DNA from: Amphiduros pacificus | Taxonomy: Eukaryota; Annelida; Polychaeta; Phyllodocida; Hesionidae | NCBI GenBank assembly: GCA_949316495.1 | Contig: OX439010.1 | Coordinates: 26,231,766 to 26,295,765 of the forward strand | DNA: 64,000 nt | Direction of reading: 5' to 3' | In this document: piece by piece, positions 1 to 10,120 of the stretch | Layout: each line of letters begins with the position of its first letter | Numbering within the stretch: the first letter of the stretch is position 1 | Notes under the pieces: generated by a model | What the model saw: the letters and a program-made list of their open reading frames with translations, nothing else | What the model was told of the DNA's origin: nothing | Databases searched by the model: none | Position numbers and translations under genes: made by a program

Positions 1-3000
1 CGGACGTGGATGCCCGAGGATCAACCAGACCAGTCAACAGGACCAACATCAGACAGCCTACACATTCTAACATGGAACGCCAACTCCCTTCGCGACAAAG
101 TGCACTATCTCATAGCAACGGTGGGTATAGAACAACCTGACATTATTTGTATACAAGAAACTCTATTAACATCCAATGTTTCTGTTCCAGGTTACCAACC
201 GTTCTATCACTGGGCAAACACCACCCCCCACGACAGAGGCCTAGCCACCTTCGTCAAGAACCGTCACATGGTCACCCGCGCTCCAGACCCCCCTTTCTGC
301 GGAGAGGACACAGAGGTTCTTGGCGTCGTCATCCACCTCCAACAACGCCCCCTACAAGTCTACAACATCTATTCCAACGCTACAACCGGCGAACTTGAGC
401 TCGCGGACCTCTTCACCAGAGCCGACACGCAGGACCTGGTCATCACCGGAGACTTCAACGCCATCCACAGCGAACTACAGTCCAACTCCCGGGATAACCA
501 GAGAGGGCACCACCTGACACAACTTCTGAAGGAACATCCCTCTACCACGCTCCTCAACGACGGCAGCGCTACGCACATACGCGGAAACCCCCTGGACCTC
601 ACCATCGTCTCTACACAGATCGCCCAGGGAGCGACTTGGACAGTACATCCAGAGCTTGCCAGCGACCACTACGCCACCTCGACTGTACTCCAGATTGCCA
701 ACTTACCACCGCCAGCCCCTATGGCACCACCCAGATGGAACATGAAGAAGGCAGACTGGAAACAGTACGAGGACTTTCTAGCAACGTGGGCATGGGACTT
801 CAAGCCTACTGGACTGGACCTTGACGCACACAACGCCGCCATCGTACAGGCCTTCCAAGCCGCAGCCGACCACGCCATCCCCCTCACCAAGCCAGGCGGA
901 CGACACCACAAGGACCACTGGTACTACTCTCCCTTGGTTGCAGAGCAGAAACACCGAGTGAACATGCAACGCAAGGTCTACCGGCGTCACCCCACCAGCG
1001 ACAACAGACGACTCCTGGTAGTCGTCACTCGTCGCTGCCGAGATGTCTGCAGAGACATACGCCGAGAGAAGTGGTTCGAGTGGTGCCAGTCCTTCAATCA
1101 GCACACATCGCTCAGCGAATTATGGAGCAAACTACGGCAAGCCTCTGGGAAGAAGAAAGCCACCCCTGGTGTACATCCAGAGCCCACCAAGGAAGCAGAA
1201 CGACTCGCCCAGATGTTTGCCGATCGAGCCTCCACCGCCAACCTACCCTCCGACGTCCAAGGCAGACTGCGAAGATTGGCTGACAACCGTAAGACGACAC
1301 TACGGGATGCAACCCAGGCCAGCGCCCCTTCAGACGCCCCCTTCACCTACACAGAACTGGAGAAGGCAAAGAAGCGCAGCAAGGACACAGCACCTGGGGC
1401 TGACCGCATCACCTACTCCATGATCACGAACTCTGGAGCAGCAGCCAAGCTTGCAGTTTGCCAGCTCATCAACGACTCGTTCAACCAAGGCAGACTTCCC
1501 GCCAGCTGGAAATCTGCCGACATACAACCGATCCCCAAGCCCAAGGAACCAACCAAGCCCAGACCCATCTCCCTCACCAGCTGCCTGAGCAAGACAGCCG
1601 AGAGGATGGTCCTCACTCGCCTCCAGCACCTACTTGGCCCCCTTCACCCCAACGTGTTCGGCTTCGTCAAGTCCACCGGTACCGCCGAGGCCATCTCGAC
1701 CCTCCTCTCAACGGCCAGCGCCCAGAAGACCGCCCTCGCGGTCTTCTTGGACCTGGAGAAAGCCTTCGAACTCGCCAACCCCGCAGCAGTACTCGACTCC
1801 CTGGTATCAAAGGGAGTCACAGGTAAACTCCTGGCCTGGATAGAAGATTTTCTATCCGGCAGACAAGGTAGGGTTCGATTTCAAGGTTCAACTTCCAGGT
1901 ACCACAGGCACCAGAACGGGACCCCACAAGGTAGTGTACTCAGCCCCACCCTCTTTAACCTACTAATGGAACAAATCGTCTCTCTTTCCTTTCCAACAGG
2001 TACACAGGTCCTCAGCTATGCAGACGACTTGGTACTTATAGTACATGGTGCGAAGAAGTCCTACTCCAGAGCACAGACGGCCTTGGACCTCATAACCGAC
2101 CGATGTGCAAATCTGGGACTCAAGATTTCCACCACCAAGTCACAAGCCCTGCTCTTTCGCAGAACCAACCCGCCCATCGACCTCCACATCCAAGGCCACA
2201 ACCTGGAATGGGTCCCTGCCTACCAATACCTCGGTATCTGGATAGACAGCAGGCTCAACTTCTCCAAGGAAGTGGCCTATCTACGTGAGAGAGTGCGAAG
2301 CCGACTCAACGTTATGCGCATCATCTCCTCCCTGGACCTCGGCGCCAAAGCAGCAGTACTCCGCACCTACTATGTAGCCGCTGTACGGAGCCTCATCGAC
2401 TATGCTGCGCCGGCCCTCCTCATCACAGACAACGCATCTCTACAGAAAGTCGAGACGTTACAGAACGAGGCCTGCCGACTAATGCTTGGAGCCCCGAGAT
2501 GGACAAAGGTCACTGCCCTCCAGATGGAAAGCAACCTCCATGCCATCCCACTCCGTATTGAGCAAGTCGTCGGCGCCCTAGCAGCCAAGACCCTCCTCAG
2601 ACCAACGAGCATCTCCCTCCAGAACACCCTCCGCACTGCAGCGGCAGACCCCCGGCATGCCAGCGAGGCCCCCCGGCGACAGTGGGCCCTCCATGCCAAG
2701 GATGTTCTGGAGAGATACGACTCCACCCATCTCAGCCTAGAGCCAGACACCATAGATCCAGACTACAAGCCTCTACCCCCTTGGAGTGAGGACACCATTG
2801 CTGTCCACTACACCCCTCTACCGGAAAAGAAGGCTGACATGGACAAGTTCGAGCTCAAGATGGCAGCCCGAATGGCCATGGACATCCACACACCAAAGCC
2901 CACGACAGCCTATTACACAGACGGCAGTGTCCACCCAGACTCAGGTAGAGCAGGCGCAGGCTTCTTCACAGAGGGAGAGCAGTTCTGCTTCAGACTGAAT

Positions 3001-3804
3001 GACAATTCATCCACTCTGCAAGCAGAACTGGTCGCCATCTACCACGCCCTGAACCATGCCTACCTGGCCAGTAAGTACCCACAAGATTCGATTTCTGTTC
3101 CATTAGCACCAACTGTAACTATTTATTCTGATTCCAGATCATCGCTCCAGACCCTCCAGAATGCAGAACCACGGGAGAATGTGCGACTTGTCACCGCCAT
3201 TCTCAGACTGACCCAACAACTCTGCAAAGAGTCCCGCCCTGTAACATTCCTATGGATCCCCAGCCACATCGACATAGCAGGGAACGAGATGGCGGACGAA
3301 GCAGCCAACCAGGGAGCCCAACGCAAAACAGTGGACTCCGGCCTTGCCCCGTCCCTCTCCCGTCTCAAGTCCTCCTTCACCACCATCAACAACACCCGTC
3401 ACATTTCTCGCTTTCTAACCTCTGTTCCAGAATCCAGGTCCAGCCAGTGGTACCAGAAGGCAACCAACCTCAAGCCCCTAACAGTACCTGCCGACTGCAG
3501 TCGAGATATGGAGGTCACTCTCTACCGCTTGAGGCTTGGCTACTTCTGCAACTGGATGCTACCCAAGGAACCGGACAGAGACTGGGAATGCAGCCACTGC
3601 AGCCGCCCCACTACCAGACCCTTGCTCCACTACCTACTGCAGTGTTATCACACCCAAGCCCTACGCACCAACGCACCACCTATAGACTTCGACATCGAGG
3701 AACTGGACAGAGACCAGTGCCCCGAGGCCGCAGCCATAGTCCTGGAAGCCATTCCACAGCCTGAGGCTCTGGAACTGCTTCAGCAGTACCACCCTCCCAG
3801 GTAA
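1..3804 (+). CDS. LINE family A ORF2 (endonuclease-RT-RNase H), 5' partial
   Basis: Retrotransposon replicase that nicks target DNA and reverse transcribes element RNA at the nick. The frame is open from base 1; the first Met in view is at base 10, but copy 2 shows further coding upstream. Counting from that Met: an APE-type endonuclease covers about residues 15-240 (WNANSLRDK, IQETLL, GDFNAIHSE, SDHYATS). The reverse transcriptase covers about 450-760, with LDLEKAFE, GTPQGSVLSP and catalytic YADD near 670. RNase H covers about 965-1110 (YTDGS, SDSRSS, WIPSHIDIAGNEMADE). A C-terminal zinc motif CxxC...HxxxxC lies near 1194-1212. There is no internal stop over 1264 codons, so this part looks functional. 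It differs from copy 2 at only about four residues (A/T, F/Y, R/C and P/A). Confidence 0.95.
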   Translation, partial: RTWMPEDQPDQSTGPTSDSLHILTWNANSLRDKVHYLIATVGIEQPDIICIQETLLTSNVSVPGYQPFYHWANTTPHDRGLATFVKNRHMVTRAPDPPFCGEDTEVLGVVIHLQQRPLQVYNIYSNATTGELELADLFTRADTQDLVITGDFNAIHSELQSNSRDNQRGHHLTQLLKEHPSTTLLNDGSATHIRGNPLDLTIVSTQIAQGATWTVHPELASDHYATSTVLQIANLPPPAPMAPPRWNMKKADWKQYEDFLATWAWDFKPTGLDLDAHNAAIVQAFQAAADHAIPLTKPGGRHHKDHWYYSPLVAEQKHRVNMQRKVYRRHPTSDNRRLLVVVTRRCRDVCRDIRREKWFEWCQSFNQHTSLSELWSKLRQASGKKKATPGVHPEPTKEAERLAQMFADRASTANLPSDVQGRLRRLADNRKTTLRDATQASAPSDAPFTYTELEKAKKRSKDTAPGADRITYSMITNSGAAAKLAVCQLINDSFNQGRLPASWKSADIQPIPKPKEPTKPRPISLTSCLSKTAERMVLTRLQHLLGPLHPNVFGFVKSTGTAEAISTLLSTASAQKTALAVFLDLEKAFELANPAAVLDSLVSKGVTGKLLAWIEDFLSGRQGRVRFQGSTSRYHRHQNGTPQGSVLSPTLFNLLMEQIVSLSFPTGTQVLSYADDLVLIVHGAKKSYSRAQTALDLITDRCANLGLKISTTKSQALLFRRTNPPIDLHIQGHNLEWVPAYQYLGIWIDSRLNFSKEVAYLRERVRSRLNVMRIISSLDLGAKAAVLRTYYVAAVRSLIDYAAPALLITDNASLQKVETLQNEACRLMLGAPRWTKVTALQMESNLHAIPLRIEQVVGALAAKTLLRPTSISLQNTLRTAAADPRHASEAPRRQWALHAKDVLERYDSTHLSLEPDTIDPDYKPLPPWSEDTIAVHYTPLPEKKADMDKFELKMAARMAMDIHTPKPTTAYYTDGSVHPDSGRAGAGFFTEGEQFCFRLNDNSSTLQAELVAIYHALNHAYLASKYPQDSISVPLAPTVTIYSDSRSSLQTLQNAEPRENVRLVTAILRLTQQLCKESRPVTFLWIPSHIDIAGNEMADEAANQGAQRKTVDSGLAPSLSRLKSSFTTINNTRHISRFLTSVPESRSSQWYQKATNLKPLTVPADCSRDMEVTLYRLRLGYFCNWMLPKEPDRDWECSHCSRPTTRPLLHYLLQCYHTQALRTNAPPIDFDIEELDRDQCPEAAAIVLEAIPQPEALELLQQYHPPR

Positions 3805-5179
3805 AGTAACCTCGGCATAGGATAACTGCCTGCCCGCTCGGATGGGGCATTAAACGCTCCTCGGAGTTCGGTGGTCCCGTGTATCTGGCTCCTATCCCAG
3901 AGCACGTTAAAAAACCTATTAACATCTATCGAAAAGAGCAGGGGGAACCCGGTGTTAATAGTCTCTCCTCCTTACAGTAAGTATCGCAATAGTTACAAGC
4001 AAACCTTCCTCTCCTCCTTTGTAGCACTCAGAGAAGCTGGCTTCAACGCAACATCGCAACATTATGACGAACAACAACCATACACACGTACACACGGCCA
4101 CGGACAGACAACCTAGTCACAACATTCAGGTTTTTATTTTTTATGCACAACACAATATTATTGTCACACCAACTCGCACACACATATTATTTATTCCAGG
4201 TAACATCCAAACGCATACAACGACAAGTCCTATCACGACTTGTCTCACGTACACCTTTAGTTTCACGGCTTGATATTCAATAACGGCTTTTACCACGGCT
4301 TACATACTCACGTGTACATACAAACCACGCTCCAAAACACTCCCCACGCCACACACACACTGCTACATTCACAACACACGAATCCTACACGACCTAGATC
4401 ATATATCATATCCAAATGGCACAACACAATCCAATTCCACAAGATTATAACCGCAACTTTCCAGGAAACCGATTACCGGTTAACGTTCTCTTCCAAATCA
4501 AACAGAACACAACGTGGAAACACGCCATCTACATTTACGGGCTAACACTACTCTATGTACAAAGTTACCACGTCACAAACCACGTGGTAACCAAACACGC
4601 CCACTTCTACCTCATTTGCATCAAGCATTCAAACGTGCTTCAGCGCCATCTGTATCCTATCACGTGATACACCTATACCACAAAGTTACCTCGTCATCGA
4701 CCACGCGGTACTCAAACACGCCCACTCATCTCATTTACATACTGCGAACCTAGCCAAACAACGCCACCTCGTGTCAACACAACGCCATCTCGTGTTAACG
4801 AGACGCTTGACTTTACGAAATAGCAAACCGAACGTCACTACATCACGTGACCGCTAAACACGCCCACTTATCTCATTAACATAGTACTGCCACCGTGCAT
4901 ACACGCCATCTATCGTTTCAGACATGACTGAATTTACGAATTTCAGCATCACACGCCAACACTCGGTAAAATAACGCATTAACACATAGCAACACACAGC
5001 GAGGACATGATAGTACTTTTGTATTTATGTTCTGTTCAAATTCATCTTCATTTTTCCTATTACAGCCAAGTGCAGAGCACCCCATAGAACACCGCTTGTA
5101 CAAAGAGTACCACTACGGAGGGCCGCCAGATCTGGCCACGGCCCTCGAGGGATCATCCCCTCGAATCTACATCATCATC
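3805..5179 (+). other. LINE family A 3' UTR (copy 1)
   Basis: Non-coding 1.37 kb between the ORF2 stop and the (ATC)n tail. It contains many short CACGCCAYCT-like motifs and three direct repeats of about 28 bp starting AAACACGCCCACT at about 4594, 4712 and 4856. It ends in two adjacent hairpins. The reverse copy at 23834-25214 is nearly the same. Short open frames here are not conserved genes. Confidence 0.85.
5118..5163 (+). promoter_or_regulatory. 3'-terminal double hairpin of LINE family A
   Basis: Hairpin 1 pairs GAGGGCCG (5118-5125) with CGGCCCTC (5139-5146) around the palindrome CCAGATCTGG. Hairpin 2 pairs CGAGGG with CCCTCG (5146-5163). The (ATC)n tail follows. The position is right for the RNA signal that a LINE reverse transcriptase recognises in target-primed reverse transcription. 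The same arrangement recurs in the reverse copy at 23856-23901 and, with altered hairpin 2 bases, in the 1.59-kb element at 19760-19810. Confidence 0.65.
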
Positions 5180-5189
5180 AAAATCAAGC

Positions 5190-5353
5190 ATACTTACCTG
5201 GCACAGGGGATACCGTGATCCGCGAGGCGGTTCCCCCAGGGCGAGGCCATTGCATTGCACGCCGCTTTGGTTGACCCTTGCGATCATCCCAAATGTGGAT
5301 GACTCGGGTGTGCAATTTCTGGTAGTGGGGGACTGCGTTCGCGCTGACCCTCG
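5190..5353 (+). ncRNA. U1: U1 snRNA, copy 1
   Basis: RNA component of U1 snRNP, which base-pairs with 5' splice sites in the nucleus. The length, 164 nt, equals human U1. The 5' end is ATACTTACCTG, which includes the splice-site recognition bases. Stem-loop II keeps the U1A-binding heptamer ATTGCAC (5254-5260). Stem-loop III pairs TCATCC with GGATGA (5284-5289, 5297-5302), replacing the human UUUCCC/GGGAAA pairing. The Sm site is AATTTCTGG (5314-5322), followed by the stem-loop IV signature GGACTGCGTTCGCGC. Odd point: the stem-loop I loop (5217-5226) reads GAUCCGCGAG where fly and human have GAUCACGAAG, the U1-70K contact site. The LINE ending at 5179 lies 10 bp upstream and has displaced this copy's normal promoter. 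Confidence 0.97.
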
Positions 5354-5374
5354 AAAAAATAAAATGTTAAAATT

Positions 5375-5392
5375 GTTTATTATTGATCAAGA
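5375..5392 (+). terminator. Candidate snRNA 3' box (one per unit)
   Basis: GTTTATTATTGATCAAGA, 21 nt after the U1 3' end, loosely resembles the vertebrate 3' box GTTTN0-3AAARNNAGA that directs Integrator processing. It recurs after every U1 with its 3' end intact. Confidence 0.35.
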
Positions 5393-5475
5393 TCTGACTG
5401 CAGTGCCTGTCTTCATCCATGATGAAGGGGGAGAGCACTTGTTCAGATCTGCTTCCATGCTCTGCACTCTAGATC

Positions 5476-5499
5476 TTAAATAGAAGATCCTCTATTTAA
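5476..5499. repeat. Palindrome in U1 spacer (one per unit)
   Basis: Arms TTAAATAG (5476-5483) and CTATTTAA (5492-5499) around an 8-bp centre containing GATC. It lies about 120 bp downstream of U1 and 10 bp before the CTCF-like motif. It survives in the decayed unit end at about 42173-42196. Confidence 0.8.
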
Positions 5500-5509
5500 A
5501 GACAGTTAT

Positions 5510-5524
5510 CCACTAGGGGGAGCG
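5510..5524 (+). promoter_or_regulatory. CTCF-like motif in U1 spacer (one per unit)
   Basis: CCACTAGGGGGAGCG matches 11 of the first 12 positions of the CTCF core CCASYAGRKGGC as I recall it. It sits at the same place (U1 start + 320) in every intact unit, so the array would present about 29 regularly spaced sites. The motif match is seen; binding is inference. Confidence 0.45.
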
Positions 5525-5808
5525 AAGATGCACAGCAGTAGTGGCTTGATCTGGCAAAGAGTGTGGCAAGGGCTTAGTCTTCAGAGAGCTGCACTCCCTG
5601 AAGATTGCATTTCTTATCCAGATGATTAATGCAGTTTCATTTTTGAAGGAGTGAAATATATTTTACATTGTACAAAAAATAGTAAATGTAGGTCGACTCT
5701 GTCCCTCTTTATCTTTAAAATCACAGAATAAATAATCTCAGTTGAGAAAAATGAGAGAGGCATGTTAGCACTTGAAGGTAAACATGCCTGTTATGACTAC
5801 CATAAAAG

Positions 5809-5832
5809 TTGCAACTCATAAATTGGATGGAC
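5809..5832 (+). promoter_or_regulatory. Candidate U1 proximal sequence element (one per unit)
   Basis: snRNA genes transcribed by RNA polymerase II need a proximal sequence element about 40-65 bp upstream. This stretch, -62 to -39 of copy 2 (GTTGCAACTCATAAATTGGA onward), is the right place and is repeated before every intact U1. PSE sequences diverge strongly among animals, so the call rests on position. Copy 1 lacks it because a LINE sits there. Confidence 0.35.
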
Positions 5833-5870
5833 GTTTTTCTTGAAATAGAACGGGCAGTCCAAAATCAAGC

Positions 5871-6034
5871 ATACTTACCTGGCACAGGGGATACCGTGAT
5901 CCGCGAGGCGGTTCCCCCAGGGCGAGGCCATTGCATTGCACGCCGCTTTGGTTGACCCTTGCGATCATCCCAAATGTGGATGACTCGGGTGTGCAATTTC
6001 TGGTAGTGGGGGACTGCGTTCGCGCTGACCCTCG
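5871..6034 (+). ncRNA. U1: U1 snRNA, copy 2
   Basis: First copy with its full native spacer upstream. No base difference from copy 1 noticed. Confidence 0.97.
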
Positions 6035-6551
6035 AAAAAATAAAATGTTAAAATTGTTTATTATTGATCAAGATCTGACTGCAGTGCCTGTCTTCATCCA
6101 TGATGAAGGGGGAGAGCACTTGTTCAGATCTGCTTCCATGCTCTGCACTCTAGATCTTAAATAGAAGATCCTCTATTTAAAGACAGTTATCCACTAGGGG
6201 GAGCGAAGATGCACAGCAGTAGTGGCTTGATCTGGCAAAGAGTGTGGCAAGGGCTTAGTCTTCAGAGAGCTGCACTCCCTGAAGATTGCATTTCTTATCC
6301 AGATGATTAATGCAGTTTCATTTTTGAAGGAGTGAAATATATTTTACATTGTACAAAAAATAGTAAATGTAGGTCGACTCTGTCCCTCTTTATCTTTAAA
6401 ATCACAGAATAAATAATCTCAGTTGAGAAAAATGAGAGAGGCATGTTAGCACTTGAAGGTAAACATGCCTGTTATGACTACCATAAAAGTTGCAACTCAT
6501 AAATTGGATGGACGTTTTTCTTGAAATAGAACGGGCAGTCCAAAATCAAGC

Positions 6552-6715
6552 ATACTTACCTGGCACAGGGGATACCGTGATCCGCGAGGCGGTTCCCCCA
6601 GGGCGAGGCCATTGCATTGCACGCCGCTTTGGTTGACCCTTGCGATCATCCCAAATGTGGATGACTCGGGTGTGCAATTTCTGGTAGTGGGGGACTGCGT
6701 TCGCGCTGACCCTCG
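6552..6715 (+). ncRNA. U1: U1 snRNA, copy 3
   Basis: Full 164-nt copy; no difference from copy 1 noticed. Confidence 0.97.
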
Positions 6716-7232
6716 AAAAAATAAAATGTTAAAATTGTTTATTATTGATCAAGATCTGACTGCAGTGCCTGTCTTCATCCATGATGAAGGGGGAGAGCAC
6801 TTGTTCAGATCTGCTTCCATGCTCTGCACTCTAGATCTTAAATAGAAGATCCTCTATTTAAAGACAGTTATCCACTAGGGGGAGCGAAGATGCACAGCAG
6901 TAGTGGCTTGATCTGGCAAAGAGTGTGGCAAGGGCTTAGTCTTCAGAGAGCTGCACTCCCTGAAGATTGCATTTCTTATCCAGATGATTAATGCAGTTTC
7001 ATTTTTGAAGGAGTGAAATATATTTTACATTGTACAAAAAATAGTAAATGTAGGTCGACTCTGTCCCTCTTTATCTTTAAAATCACAGAATAAATAATCT
7101 CAGTTGAGAAAAATGAGAGAGGCATGTTAGCACTTGAAGGTAAACATGCCTGTTATGACTACCATAAAAGTTGCAACTCATAAATTGGATGGACGTTTTT
7201 CTTGAAATAGAACGGGCAGTCCAAAATCAAGC

Positions 7233-7396
7233 ATACTTACCTGGCACAGGGGATACCGTGATCCGCGAGGCGGTTCCCCCAGGGCGAGGCCATTGCATTG
7301 CACGCCGCTTTGGTTGACCCTTGCGATCATCCCAAATGTGGATGACTCGGGTGTGCAATTTCTGGTAGTGGGGGACTGCGTTCGCGCTGACCCTCG
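7233..7396 (+). ncRNA. U1: U1 snRNA, copy 4
   Basis: Full 164-nt copy; no difference from copy 1 noticed. Confidence 0.97.
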
Positions 7397-7913
7397 AAAA
7401 AATAAAATGTTAAAATTGTTTATTATTGATCAAGATCTGACTGCAGTGCCTGTCTTCATCCATGATGAAGGGGGAGAGCACTTGTTCAGATCTGCTTCCA
7501 TGCTCTGCACTCTAGATCTTAAATAGAAGATCCTCTATTTAAAGACAGTTATCCACTAGGGGGAGCGAAGATGCACAGCAGTAGTGGCTTGATCTGGCAA
7601 AGAGTGTGGCAAGGGCTTAGTCTTCAGAGAGCTGCACTCCCTGAAGATTGCATTTCTTATCCAGATGATTAATGCAGTTTCATTTTTGAAGGAGTGAAAT
7701 ATATTTTACATTGTACAAAAAATAGTAAATGTAGGTCGACTCTGTCCCTCTTTATCTTTAAAATCACAGAATAAATAATCTCAGTTGAGAAAAATGAGAG
7801 AGGCATGTTAGCACTTGAAGGTAAACATGCCTGTTATGACTACCATAAAAGTTGCAACTCATAAATTGGATGGACGTTTTTCTTGAAATAGAACGGGCAG
7901 TCCAAAATCAAGC

Positions 7914-8077
7914 ATACTTACCTGGCACAGGGGATACCGTGATCCGCGAGGCGGTTCCCCCAGGGCGAGGCCATTGCATTGCACGCCGCTTTGGTTGACC
8001 CTTGCGATCATCCCAAATGTGGATGACTCGGGTGTGCAATTTCTGGTAGTGGGGGACTGCGTTCGCGCTGACCCTCG
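7914..8077 (+). ncRNA. U1: U1 snRNA, copy 5
   Basis: Full 164-nt copy; no difference from copy 1 noticed. Confidence 0.97.
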
Positions 8078-8594
8078 AAAAAATAAAATGTTAAAATTGT
8101 TTATTATTGATCAAGATCTGACTGCAGTGCCTGTCTTCATCCATGATGAAGGGGGAGAGCACTTGTTCAGATCTGCTTCCATGCTCTGCACTCTAGATCT
8201 TAAATAGAAGATCCTCTATTTAAAGACAGTTATCCACTAGGGGGAGCGAAGATGCACAGCAGTAGTGGCTTGATCTGGCAAAGAGTGTGGCAAGGGCTTA
8301 GTCTTCAGAGAGCTGCACTCCCTGAAGATTGCATTTCTTATCCAGATGATTAATGCAGTTTCATTTTTGAAGGAGTGAAATATATTTTACATTGTACAAA
8401 AAATAGTAAATGTAGGTCGACTCTGTCCCTCTTTATCTTTAAAATCACAGAATAAATAATCTCAGTTGAGAAAAATGAGAGAGGCATGTTAGCACTTGAA
8501 GGTAAACATGCCTGTTATGACTACCATAAAAGTTGCAACTCATAAATTGGATGGACGTTTTTCTTGAAATAGAACGGGCAGTCCAAAATCAAGC

Positions 8595-8758
8595 ATACTT
8601 ACCTGGCACAGGGGATACCGTGATCCGCGAGGCGGTTCCCCCAGGGCGAGGCCATTGCATTGCACGCCGCTTTGGTTGACCCTTGCGATCATCCCAAATG
8701 TGGATGACTCGGGTGTGCAATTTCTGGTAGTGGGGGACTGCGTTCGCGCTGACCCTCG
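8595..8758 (+). ncRNA. U1: U1 snRNA, copy 6
   Basis: Full 164-nt copy; no difference from copy 1 noticed. Confidence 0.97.
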
Positions 8759-9275
8759 AAAAAATAAAATGTTAAAATTGTTTATTATTGATCAAGATCT
8801 GACTGCAGTGCCTGTCTTCATCCATGATGAAGGGGGAGAGCACTTGTTCAGATCTGCTTCCATGCTCTGCACTCTAGATCTTAAATAGAAGATCCTCTAT
8901 TTAAAGACAGTTATCCACTAGGGGGAGCGAAGATGCACAGCAGTAGTGGCTTGATCTGGCAAAGAGTGTGGCAAGGGCTTAGTCTTCAGAGAGCTGCACT
9001 CCCTGAAGATTGCATTTCTTATCCAGATGATTAATGCAGTTTCATTTTTGAAGGAGTGAAATATATTTTACATTGTACAAAAAATAGTAAATGTAGGTCG
9101 ACTCTGTCCCTCTTTATCTTTAAAATCACAGAATAAATAATCTCAGTTGAGAAAAATGAGAGAGGCATGTTAGCACTTGAAGGTAAACATGCCTGTTATG
9201 ACTACCATAAAAGTTGCAACTCATAAATTGGATGGACGTTTTTCTTGAAATAGAACGGGCAGTCCAAAATCAAGC

Positions 9276-9439
9276 ATACTTACCTGGCACAGGGGATACC
9301 GTGATCCGCGAGGCGGTTCCCCCAGGGCGAGGCCATTGCATTGCACGCCGCTTTGGTTGACCCTTGCGATCATCCCAAATGTGGATGACTCGGGTGTGCA
9401 ATTTCTGGTAGTGGGGGACTGCGTTCGCGCTGACCCTCG
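9276..9439 (+). ncRNA. U1: U1 snRNA, copy 7
   Basis: Full 164-nt copy. Its downstream spacer has a T at 9515 where most units have G; the same variant marks the units of copies 20 and 21. Confidence 0.97.
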
Positions 9440-9956
9440 AAAAAATAAAATGTTAAAATTGTTTATTATTGATCAAGATCTGACTGCAGTGCCTGTCTTC
9501 ATCCATGATGAAGGTGGAGAGCACTTGTTCAGATCTGCTTCCATGCTCTGCACTCTAGATCTTAAATAGAAGATCCTCTATTTAAAGACAGTTATCCACT
9601 AGGGGGAGCGAAGATGCACAGCAGTAGTGGCTTGATCTGGCAAAGAGTGTGGCAAGGGCTTAGTCTTCAGAGAGCTGCACTCCCTGAAGATTGCATTTCT
9701 TATCCAGATGATTAATGCAGTTTCATTTTTGAAGGAGTGAAATATATTTTACATTGTACAAAAAATAGTAAATGTAGGTCGACTCTGTCCCTCTTTATCT
9801 TTAAAATCACAGAATAAATAATCTCAGTTGAGAAAAATGAGAGAGGCATGTTAGCACTTGAAGGTAAACATGCCTGTTATGACTACCATAAAAGTTGCAA
9901 CTCATAAATTGGATGGACGTTTTTCTTGAAATAGAACGGGCAGTCCAAAATCAAGC

Positions 9957-10120
9957 ATACTTACCTGGCACAGGGGATACCGTGATCCGCGAGGCGGTTC
10001 CCCCAGGGCGAGGCCATTGCATTGCACGCCGCTTTGGTTGACCCTTGCGATCATCCCAAATGTGGATGACTCGGGTGTGCAATTTCTGGTAGTGGGGGAC
10101 TGCGTTCGCGCTGACCCTCG
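9957..10120 (+). ncRNA. U1: U1 snRNA, copy 8
   Basis: Full 164-nt copy; no difference from copy 1 noticed. Confidence 0.97.

Larger units (their letters stand above)
1..5179 (+). mobile_element. LINE family A copy 1 (I-superfamily type), 3' part
   Basis: The window opens inside ORF2, so the 5' part lies outside. It holds 3.8 kb of ORF2, a 1.37-kb 3' UTR, two terminal hairpins and a (ATC)n tail ending at 5179. The next base begins the native U1 upstream sequence, 10 bp before U1 copy 1. The copy matches the reverse copy at 23834-33910 almost perfectly, so both moved or were copied recently. Its target-site duplication cannot be checked because the 5' junction is not in view. RNase H after the reverse transcriptase plus CCHC-bearing ORF1 (seen in the other copy) points to the I/R1/Nimb side of LINE phylogeny; the exact clade is not settled by eye. 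Confidence 0.93.

Noticed and set aside
3061-3140. A possible intron (GTAAGT...CAG) in family A ORF2
   Set aside because: The stretch is in frame, encodes the expected RNase H region (IYSDSRSS) and is identical in both copies.
5151-5160. GATCATCCC shared between the family A 3' end and U1 stem-loop III
   Set aside because: Only nine bases, part of the hairpin 2 pairing, and not at a junction; probably chance.
4064-5218. Several open frames of 60-90 codons in the family A 3' UTR
   Set aside because: Thr/His-rich frames from AC-rich sequence, with no start context or domain; best read as UTR.
5250-5483. A 77-aa open frame (MHCTPLWLTLAII...) repeated identically in almost every unit
   Set aside because: It starts inside the U1 RNA at base 61 and runs into the spacer. 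Its conservation is explained by homogenisation of the array and the RNA gene; there is no sign of protein-level selection.
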